A stretch of 64,000 nt of DNA from Bermanella marisrubri (GTDB lineage Bacteria > Pseudomonadota > Gammaproteobacteria > Pseudomonadales > Oceanobacteraceae): NCBI RefSeq assembly GCF_012295615.1, contig NZ_CP051183.1, forward strand, positions 2,755,001-2,819,000, given 5' to 3'. The position numbers and the translations under genes were made by a program. A model generated the notes under the pieces. The model did no database searches and was not told where the DNA came from. It saw only the letters and a program-made list of their open reading frames with translations. Of the stretch, positions 57,752 through 64,000 are shown piece by piece (the first letter of the stretch is position 1; every line of letters starts with the position of its first letter).

Positions 57752-59110
57752 TTAATCTTGATTATGTTCAACAATATCGTTTACAACTCGGTCCATGTGA
57801 GAACTACGAGAGCCCTTTACAAGAACCGTAACGTCTTTGTTAAGTTTCTTTGTTAAAAAACGAATTAAGTTATCATGACTGGCAAACCAGTGTGCATTGT
57901 CACCAAAAGCATCCGCAGCTTTTCGGCTAAACTCACCTAGGGCGAAAAATTCATCAATACCTGCTTCGCGTGCATAAGCACCAACTTCAGCATGCGCTAA
58001 ATGTGTTTCGACACCAAGTTCAGCCATATCACCTAAAACAAAGATCGTGTGACTGCTACGACTTGCTAACACATCCACTGCCGCTCGCACGGAAGCCGGG
58101 TTAGCATTGTAACTATCGTCAATGATTCTCGAACCATTTAACCCCTGTTTTTCAAGTAGTCGCCCTTCAACACCTTCAAACAATTGCAACCCACTAACAA
58201 TAAGTTTTGGTGGCATATCTAAAGCGACACAGGCCGCCGCGCAAGCCAGAGCATTAAATACATTGTGCTTTCCCATCACCGAAAGCTGAACCTGTGATTG
58301 CTCATCATTAATATGCAAAGTAAATGCACAGCATCCATTGGCATTACTTTGGATATCCGTGGCACGAATATCTGCCGAAAGAGTCTCGCCGAAACTAATA
58401 ACGCGACGGGATCCTGCTCTTTTCTGCCATTCCTCGAAATAAGGGCTATCTGCATTCAACACAGCGACGCCATCATCTGCTAACGCATCAATGATTTCGC
58501 CTTTAGTCTTAACGATTCCTTCAACGCTACCAAAACCTTCCAAGTGTGCGTTACCAGCATTGGTCAAAATCGAAACGGTAGGACGAGCCAACTCTGCAGT
58601 GTAAGCAATTTCACCAAGTCCACTTGCACCCAATTCAATCACTGCATAATCATCACTATCACTCAAACGCAGTAAAGTCAGTGGCGCGCCGATGTGATTA
58701 TTTAAATTACCTCGGGTAACCAAAACCTCGTTTTGCTGACGTAATAGCGTGGCCATCATGCCTTTTACTGTGGTTTTACCACTGCTACCTGTAATGGCGA
58801 CAACAGGATTTTCAAAACGCAAGCGATTGTACAAACCTAAACGCCCGAGAGCCTCTGTAGTATCAGCAACCTGCAGAAACGGTACTGTCACCTCCATGCG
58901 TTTGCTTATGAGTACGGCGCTCGCCCCTTTTTCAATGGCCTGCTGCACATACTCATGACCATCAAAGCGGTCGCCTATCAAAGCAACAAACAGATCACCT
59001 GGTTGCAGGGTGCGTGTGTCCGTACTCACGCTTTGAAACGGTATATTTGCACCTCTGTGTTTGGCGTCTAAAAAATCGGCCACGTCCGCTAAACGAATTG
59101 CGCCTATCAT
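57752..59110 (-). CDS. murF: UDP-MurNAc-tripeptide:D-Ala-D-Ala ligase
   Basis: A 452-residue Mur ligase that completes the pentapeptide with the D-Ala-D-Ala made by DdlB. It shows STDTRTLQPGDLFVAL, ATP loop AITGSSGKTTVKGMMA, NAGNAHLEGFGS and DDSYNANPASVRAAVDVL. It overlaps murE by 4 bp. Confidence 0.97.
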   Translation of the reverse strand: MIGAIRLADVADFLDAKHRGANIPFQSVSTDTRTLQPGDLFVALIGDRFDGHEYVQQAIEKGASAVLISKRMEVTVPFLQVADTTEALGRLGLYNRLRFENPVVAITGSSGKTTVKGMMATLLRQQNEVLVTRGNLNNHIGAPLTLLRLSDSDDYAVIELGASGLGEIAYTAELARPTVSILTNAGNAHLEGFGSVEGIVKTKGEIIDALADDGVAVLNADSPYFEEWQKRAGSRRVISFGETLSADIRATDIQSNANGCCAFTLHINDEQSQVQLSVMGKHNVFNALACAAACVALDMPPKLIVSGLQLFEGVEGRLLEKQGLNGSRIIDDSYNANPASVRAAVDVLASRSSHTIFVLGDMAELGVETHLAHAEVGAYAREAGIDEFFALGEFSRKAADAFGDNAHWFASHDNLIRFLTKKLNKDVTVLVKGSRSSHMDRVVNDIVEHNQD

Positions 59111-60579
59111 GTATTCTCCTGCCTCAGCTGAGACCTTATCTGCAACGCTTCTCGAGCGGTTTCTTGATCACTAAATGGATATTTAACACCATGAATTTCT
59201 TGATAATCCTCGTGTCCTTTACCCACAATCACAATTAAATCGTCGGACTTCGCATTTAATATCGCGCTTTGGATAGCTTGTTTTCGGTCCAGTTCCGAAG
59301 GAACTTCTTTTTTGAGACCTTGTACCATATCGGCCAATATTTGCTCAGGAGATTCACTTCGAGGGTTATCACTGGTAAGCAGTACACTGTCAGCAAAATT
59401 TATAGCGGCCTGAGCCATAAGCGGGCGCTTTCCGCGATCTCGATCACCGCCGCATCCAACCAAACAAACTAAATTACCTTTGCAATGCTTTCGAGCAGAC
59501 TTCAAGACTTGCTCAACTGCGTCCGGCGTGTGCGCATAATCAACAAGAACATTTGGCTGTGAGTCATTAGAATCTATTAACTCCATTCGACCACTCACTG
59601 GTCGCAATGCTGTGACAGCCTTGCACGCACTAGAAAAGTCAAACCCCATGGCGATAACCGACAATACAGAGGCCGCAGCATTGTATGCATTGAACTCACC
59701 CAGTAACGGCAAAAAGACTTCTTGTTCTTGCCCATGAAAACGAAGCGCTAATTGCTGACCAGTATCAGTGGTTCTTGTGATGCAAAAATGTAAATCCGAT
59801 TTTTCATCTGTACCATAAGAGTAAGATGAGTAAGACACGGGTTCGGATAGTAATTTTTTTCCGTAGTCGTCATCTTGATTTATGACGGCCCATTGCAAAC
59901 CTGGCTCTTTGAATAGTAAGCGCTTTGCATCAAAATAAGCGTCCATGGTGCCGTGATAATCTAAATGATCGCGGCTTAAATTAGTAAAAATAGCACCATT
60001 AAACGCGACTCCGGATAAACGTTTTTGATGCAATCCATGACTGGATACTTCCATAGCTATCGCTTTACAGTCTTTTTTCACATCCGCTAACGCTTGATGC
60101 AAACGTGGCAAAGGTAAGGTGGTCATGCCTGTTGGCTTTAAATCATTCCAAAAGCCATAACCAAGTGTCCCCATTACTGCGCAAGAGTGACGCAATTCTG
60201 TCAGCAGCTGGGCTACGTAAAAAACGATGGAAGATTTACCATTGGTTCCCGTGACACCAATTACATCCATGTGTTGACTAGGCGAGCCTAATTCATGGTT
60301 CAGCACGCTGGCTGCAAACGTCATGACATCTGATACTCTACAATAATTGTGCGCGCTATATTCTATTTCACCAATCACCAACACCGCTCGTTTTTCGAGC
60401 GCCTGCTCAATGTAAGCAGCTTCATCGCCGGCCACTGATGGCAATACAATTAAAGCATCCCCGTCTTCAACGTCTCGACTATCAAATACAATGCGATTCA
60501 GAGTTTGTGCTTGACCCAGTAATTCTGCAGGGCATTGCTTACCAAGCCACTTGACGATAGAGGTTCCAATATTAATCAT
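59107..60579 (-). CDS. murE: UDP-MurNAc-L-Ala-D-Glu:meso-diaminopimelate ligase
   Basis: A 490-residue Mur ligase. ATP loop GVTGTNGKSSIVFYVAQ, and DNPRSE, the motif that recognises meso-diaminopimelate in Gram-negatives, are both seen, so the murein is DAP-type. The frame extends 16 codons upstream; the ATG at 60579 is chosen because a strong GGGAGGGG site lies 2-9 nt before it and the extension falls within ftsI. It overlaps ftsI by 8 bp. Confidence 0.97.
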   Translation of the reverse strand: MINIGTSIVKWLGKQCPAELLGQAQTLNRIVFDSRDVEDGDALIVLPSVAGDEAAYIEQALEKRAVLVIGEIEYSAHNYCRVSDVMTFAASVLNHELGSPSQHMDVIGVTGTNGKSSIVFYVAQLLTELRHSCAVMGTLGYGFWNDLKPTGMTTLPLPRLHQALADVKKDCKAIAMEVSSHGLHQKRLSGVAFNGAIFTNLSRDHLDYHGTMDAYFDAKRLLFKEPGLQWAVINQDDDYGKKLLSEPVSYSSYSYGTDEKSDLHFCITRTTDTGQQLALRFHGQEQEVFLPLLGEFNAYNAAASVLSVIAMGFDFSSACKAVTALRPVSGRMELIDSNDSQPNVLVDYAHTPDAVEQVLKSARKHCKGNLVCLVGCGGDRDRGKRPLMAQAAINFADSVLLTSDNPRSESPEQILADMVQGLKKEVPSELDRKQAIQSAILNAKSDDLIVIVGKGHEDYQEIHGVKYPFSDQETAREALQIRSQLRQENT

Positions 60580-62311
60580 GTCCCCTCCCAATCGCATTCT
60601 GTGCGAGCGCCTTCTCTGAAAAAACATTGGGAGCTATGTTTAGCAAACGCAAACTGGCTTGCGCTACGCGAGAGAAAACAGGCGCAGCAACTTCACCCCC
60701 ATAATACTCTCGACCTGCAGGCTCATCGACAACGATGATGGTAGCGATTCTTGGGTTATCCGCAGGGGCTATACCCGCAAACAAAGACAGATAACTTTCA
60801 TCTTTATAACCTTGCGCGCCCACCTTGTGCACAGTACCCGTTTTACCTGCCACCCGATAACCATCTACTCGGGCGCGACGTGCGGTACCTTTGGGGCCAA
60901 CGACGGTCTCTAACATGGCCACTACATCGTTGGCCACCTTATTTGAAATAATGCGTTCACCACGAACCTTGTTTTGCTTAACTAATGTGAGTGGCATTTT
61001 AATACCGCCGTTCGCTAACACTTGATAAGCTTGCGCCAACTGCAAAGGTGTAACTGCCAAGCCATAACCAAAAGACATGGTCGCCGTTTGCAAATTATCC
61101 CAATGAGCCCCTCGTATTGAGATCTTACCTCCCTGTTCACCGGGTAATCCTAAACCAACAGGCTGGCCCAATCCTAAACTTTGATAAAACTGCCACAACG
61201 CATTACCGCCCATTTCCAAGGCCAATTTGCTGACACCAATGTTGCTAGACTTGGTCAAAATGCCAGTGATGTCCAAACGTCCGTAATCGCGATGATCACG
61301 AATAGTTTTGCCTTTTAAACGCATAAAACCCGGATGAGTGTTAACAATGCTTTCAGTTTGTACAATGCCATTGCTCAGTGCCGCCGCCACCGTGAATGGC
61401 TTGACAGTGGAACCAGGTTCAAAAATATCGGTAGCAACTCGATTCCTCACAGAATCAGCCACCAACTCCACTCGGTTATTTGGATTAAAAGCAGGTTGAT
61501 TGACAAGTGCTAAAATCTCACCTGTTTTAACATCCACCATAATAAGTGATCCGGCTTTTGCGCCGTGTTGCGTTACTGACGCCTTCAATTCGCGATAGGC
61601 TTGATATTGCAAACGTAAATCTAAACTTAATACAAGCTCTTTACCGGCTTGTGCAGGTTCAACCACGCCTAAGTCTTTAACCAAACGCCCCAAGCGATCT
61701 TTAACTATTCTCCCAACCCCAGGCGTGCCTTCTAAATAGTCATTAAAGGCTAACTCAACGCCTTCAATACCACTCTCATCAATATTGGTAAAACCCACTA
61801 CATGACTAGCAACCTCACCAGCAGGGTAAAAACGTTTAAACTCTTGCTGCACTCCTACACCGGGTAATTCGAGCGCTTGAATCGCCTTAGCAAGCAAAGG
61901 AGTTTGCTGGCGCTCTAAGTACATAAACTCTTTTTGTTTATTGAGCAAAACTCGATTTTTCAACTGCCAAAAGCTTTGTGACAAATGAAAGGCAAGTTGA
62001 CGTAAATCCCCTTCAATATCTTTGGAGTCCTGCAGAAACTGTTTAGGATTGATCCAAATACTTTTAACAGGAGTACTAACAGCCAAGGGTTCGTTATTGC
62101 GGTCCACAATCATGCCACGATAAGCGTGGATTAGTTGATCGCGAACTGTTCGTTTTTCACCTTCACTCTGCAGGAAGTCTTGCTCAAATGTTTGCAACTG
62201 AACCAAACGACCGGCTAACACGACAAACAGCAGCAAACCAAGCGTCATCACTAAATAGTGACGCCAAGCACGCGCTCCTTGTGAGTTGGCATATTGGTTC
62301 TTATTGCTCAT
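60572..62311 (-). CDS. ftsI: Peptidoglycan D,D-transpeptidase FtsI (PBP3)
   Basis: A 579-residue septal transpeptidase. One N-terminal helix (about 20-40) anchors a pedestal domain with RGMIVDRNNEPLA and the transpeptidase domain. Active-site motifs: STVK (301-304, catalytic Ser301), SSN (355-357) and KTGT (490-493). All are intact, so it is a penicillin target. It overlaps ftsL by 11 bp. Confidence 0.98.
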   Translation of the reverse strand: MSNKNQYANSQGARAWRHYLVMTLGLLLFVVLAGRLVQLQTFEQDFLQSEGEKRTVRDQLIHAYRGMIVDRNNEPLAVSTPVKSIWINPKQFLQDSKDIEGDLRQLAFHLSQSFWQLKNRVLLNKQKEFMYLERQQTPLLAKAIQALELPGVGVQQEFKRFYPAGEVASHVVGFTNIDESGIEGVELAFNDYLEGTPGVGRIVKDRLGRLVKDLGVVEPAQAGKELVLSLDLRLQYQAYRELKASVTQHGAKAGSLIMVDVKTGEILALVNQPAFNPNNRVELVADSVRNRVATDIFEPGSTVKPFTVAAALSNGIVQTESIVNTHPGFMRLKGKTIRDHRDYGRLDITGILTKSSNIGVSKLALEMGGNALWQFYQSLGLGQPVGLGLPGEQGGKISIRGAHWDNLQTATMSFGYGLAVTPLQLAQAYQVLANGGIKMPLTLVKQNKVRGERIISNKVANDVVAMLETVVGPKGTARRARVDGYRVAGKTGTVHKVGAQGYKDESYLSLFAGIAPADNPRIATIIVVDEPAGREYYGGEVAAPVFSRVAQASLRLLNIAPNVFSEKALAQNAIGRGHD

Positions 62312-62567
62312 TTAATTCGATCACCTGAGTGTTATTTTTATCTGGGAATTCCATATTCAATTTTTGTCGAGCGATATACTCAACCCGACTTGGTGCCGCC
62401 AAGGTGCTGTATTCCAACATCAAGCGACCATACTCTTCCTGCAACTGATCATGCTCTTCGCCAAGAGCTTGCCATTCATGCGCCAGCTCTCGATTTTCAA
62501 AACTCACCAAGATGACCGCCAGTGCATTGGTAAACAATACGAATGCTGCAATTCCCGTTTTCAGCAC
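62301..62567 (-). CDS. ftsL: Cell division protein FtsL
   Basis: An 88-residue bitopic protein with one helix (about 4-22) and a periplasmic coiled coil (about 23-65), ending in YIARQKLNMEFPDKNNTQVIELNEQ, the FtsL family pattern. It forms the FtsQLB complex. The start is GTG, only 3 bp after the rsmH stop, with a weak ribosome site, so it likely depends on coupling. Confidence 0.9.
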   Translation of the reverse strand: MLKTGIAAFVLFTNALAVILVSFENRELAHEWQALGEEHDQLQEEYGRLMLEYSTLAAPSRVEYIARQKLNMEFPDKNNTQVIELNEQ

Positions 62568-62570
62568 GAC

Positions 62571-63497
62571 TTATATCCGTTTTTCTGCTACTCGCATAAT
62601 GGCACTGCGAGATCTTACATTTTGCTCTACTTCTTCTTTACTTGCTTTTATTGCCTTACCAATATGTTTCAGCGGACGCGGAGCGTCTTGTTCCATAATG
62701 GGTAAATCAGGTGGAAGCTGGGGCCCCTTCTCTTTATCTCGAATGAAGCGTTTTACTATCCGGTCTTCTAGTGAGTGGAAACTAATCACGACCAAGCGAC
62801 CACCTTTGGCAAGCATCTCTACGGTCTCATCTAATACGCTTTCTAAATCACCTAATTCATTGTTAAGAAAAATGCGCAAACCTTGGAAGCTACGAGTTGC
62901 TGGATGCTTATTTTTTTCCCATCGCGGATGTGCATGCTTAATGACTTCTGCTAAATCTAACGTCCGCGTAAAGGGTTCAATTGCGCGACGCTCAACGATG
63001 GCACGCGCCAAGCGGCGACTAGCACGCTCTTCACCAAACTCGTAAAACACATTGGCGATTTCTTCTTCACTGGCGGTAGCAATCCATTCTTGAGCAGTGA
63101 TACCCGCTTCGGTATTCATCCGCATATCTAAGGGACCATCTTGCATAAAGCTAAAGCCGCGTTCGGCCTCATCTAATTGAGGACTACTCACCCCTAAGTC
63201 CATTAACACACCAGACAATTCCTTACCTTGACCATGAGCTTCCACGAATTCTCGCAACTGAGCAAAAGAGCCATGGCAGATCTGAAAACGCTGATCTTGT
63301 GCCATTAACTCTTGACCCGTAGCAATAGCTCTTGGGTCTTTGTCTATACCAATAACACGACCTTGTTCACTCAGCTGATCAAGCAATAACTTGGTGTGCC
63401 CACCACGCCCAAATGTGCAATCCACATATAAGCCATCCGGGTCCTGATTCAGAGCCTCGACCGCTTCGTGCAATAAAACCGTGATATGTTTGCTCAT
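62571..63497 (-). CDS. rsmH: 16S rRNA (cytosine(1402)-N4)-methyltransferase
   Basis: A 308-residue SAM-dependent methyltransferase (MraW). The SAM loop [15 protein letters not shown] (about 25-39), [22 protein letters not shown] and the C-terminal [16 protein letters not shown] are intact. It modifies C1402 at the ribosomal P site. The start overlaps the mraZ stop (ATGA), the usual arrangement. Confidence 0.97.
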   Translation of the reverse strand: MSKHITVLLHEAVEALNQDPDGLYVDCTFGRGGHTKLLLDQLSEQGRVIGIDKDPRAIATGQELMAQDQRFQICHGSFAQLREFVEAHGQGKELSGVLMDLGVSSPQLDEAERGFSFMQDGPLDMRMNTEAGITAQEWIATASEEEIANVFYEFGEERASRRLARAIVERRAIEPFTRTLDLAEVIKHAHPRWEKNKHPATRSFQGLRIFLNNELGDLESVLDETVEMLAKGGRLVVISFHSLEDRIVKRFIRDKEKGPQLPPDLPIMEQDAPRPLKHIGKAIKASKEEVEQNVRSRSAIMRVAEKRI

Positions 63498-63949
63498 AGG
63501 GATAAATTCATCAGTTCATCGGGCATTTGTGCATCATCTTTCATGGCGTCCAAGTACTCTTGGCGACACTGATTCCAATGATCTTCATCCCATAGTTCAA
63601 ATTTGTTGCCTTGCCCCATCAATACAACTTTCTTATTTAGGCCGGCATATTCGCGTAGTGGACCAGGTAAAAGCATGCGGCCATTTGTATCCATATCCAC
63701 ATCCGTGGCATGGCCAATGATTAGACGCTGAATACGTCGAGCAGCAGGATTAAAACTGGGAAGGGCTTCTAGTTTGGCCTGAATAGGCTCCCATTCATGC
63801 AGTGGATACACTAATAAACAACGCTCTTCAGTATCAATCGTAACAACCAGAGCTCCATCGTTGCTCTCATGCAACAATTGGCGGTAGCGGGTGGGCACAA
63901 CCATACGGCCTTTTGCGTCAAGATTAATATGATGCACGCCTCGAAACAT
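63494..63949 (-). CDS. mraZ: Transcriptional regulator MraZ
   Basis: A 151-residue protein of two AbrB-like SpoVT domains. Each has the DxxxR motif: [14 protein letters not shown] (about residues 9-22) and [18 protein letters not shown] (about 85-102). MraZ binds repeats upstream of its own gene and represses the dcw operon. It is the first gene of the cluster; its operator lies just upstream at the window edge. Confidence 0.96.
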   Translation of the reverse strand: MFRGVHHINLDAKGRMVVPTRYRQLLHESNDGALVVTIDTEERCLLVYPLHEWEPIQAKLEALPSFNPAARRIQRLIIGHATDVDMDTNGRMLLPGPLREYAGLNKKVVLMGQGNKFELWDEDHWNQCRQEYLDAMKDDAQMPDELMNLSL

Positions 63950-63976
63950 GATTTTTGCGCCTTTGTTAGCCTACAA

Positions 63977-64000
63977 GCTCACAATTTCCCACTTTTACCC
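63977..64000 (-). promoter_or_regulatory. mraZ: MraZ operator (partial, at window edge)
   Basis: On the minus strand (reading toward mraZ): GGGT at the edge (its T probably lies outside), 5 bp, TGGGA, 5 bp, TGAGC. MraZ boxes in E. coli are TGGGN direct repeats with 5-bp spacers; two fit and the third is degenerate. They end 28 bp before the mraZ ATG. Confidence 0.7.

Overview
The window comes from a Gram-negative gammaproteobacterium of roughly mid-range GC, most like the marine Oceanospirillales/Pseudomonadales side of the class. Evidence: a nadC-pilABCD-coaE-yacG neighbourhood, tpiA between glmM and secG, a homodimeric-type AceE with a two-lipoyl AceF, LpxC, a meso-DAP-type MurE, and BASS, PilZ and MCP proteins. 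Genus is inference only. Almost all of the window is chromosomal core; I see no transposase, integrase, phage gene, rRNA or CRISPR array.

Layout. 1-1000 (+): end of a cytochrome b561 gene and yceI. 1077-3593 (-): ATP-grasp protein, BASS-family transporter, slyD. 3771-18380 (-): the translation/transcription block, read in the order ftsH-folP-glmM-tpiA-secG-tRNA-Leu(GAG)-tRNA-fMet-rimP-nusA-infB-rbfA-truB-rpsO-pnp. A decayed second tRNA-fMet copy lies between tRNA-fMet and rimP. rlmE, the usual partner upstream of ftsH, is absent. 18832-19137 (+): yhbY. 19173-21197 (-): a chemoreceptor. 21255-25583 (-): aceE-aceF. 25776-27934 (-): a cobalamin nucleotide-loop module (cobU-cobT-cobC-like phosphatase). 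28024-29374 (+): a PilZ protein and a ROK sugar kinase. 29392-30782 (-): ampD-ampE. 30925-35244 (+): nadC, then an O-antigen-ligase/PglL-like membrane protein and a membrane-anchored sulfatase/phosphotransferase-fold protein. 35556-40794 (+): pilA, pilB, pilC, pilD, coaE, yacG. 40817-42463 (-): mutT-like Nudix gene and argJ. 42553-63949 (-): secA, an M23 peptidase, lpxC and the complete dcw cell-division/murein cluster from ftsZ back to mraZ, with part of a MraZ operator at the window edge.

How the genes work together. The dcw genes make the UDP-MurNAc-pentapeptide and lipid II and build the divisome; AmpD and AmpE belong to murein recycling, and GlmM supplies glucosamine-1-phosphate for both murein and LPS. 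SecA, SecG and FtsH serve the inner-membrane secretion and quality-control system. NusA, IF2, RbfA, RimP, TruB, S15 and PNPase form the classical translation/RNA-decay operon with its initiator tRNA. PilA-D form the core of the type IV pilus machine.

The most interesting stretch is 31.7-36.0 kb. Two membrane enzymes of envelope-modifying families sit between nadC and a cysteine-free pilin gene, the position at which Pseudomonas strains carry pilin-modification genes. The pilA promoter region shows a sigma-54 -24/-12 element, TGTCA elements of the PilR type and a perfect CRP/Vfr-like palindrome.
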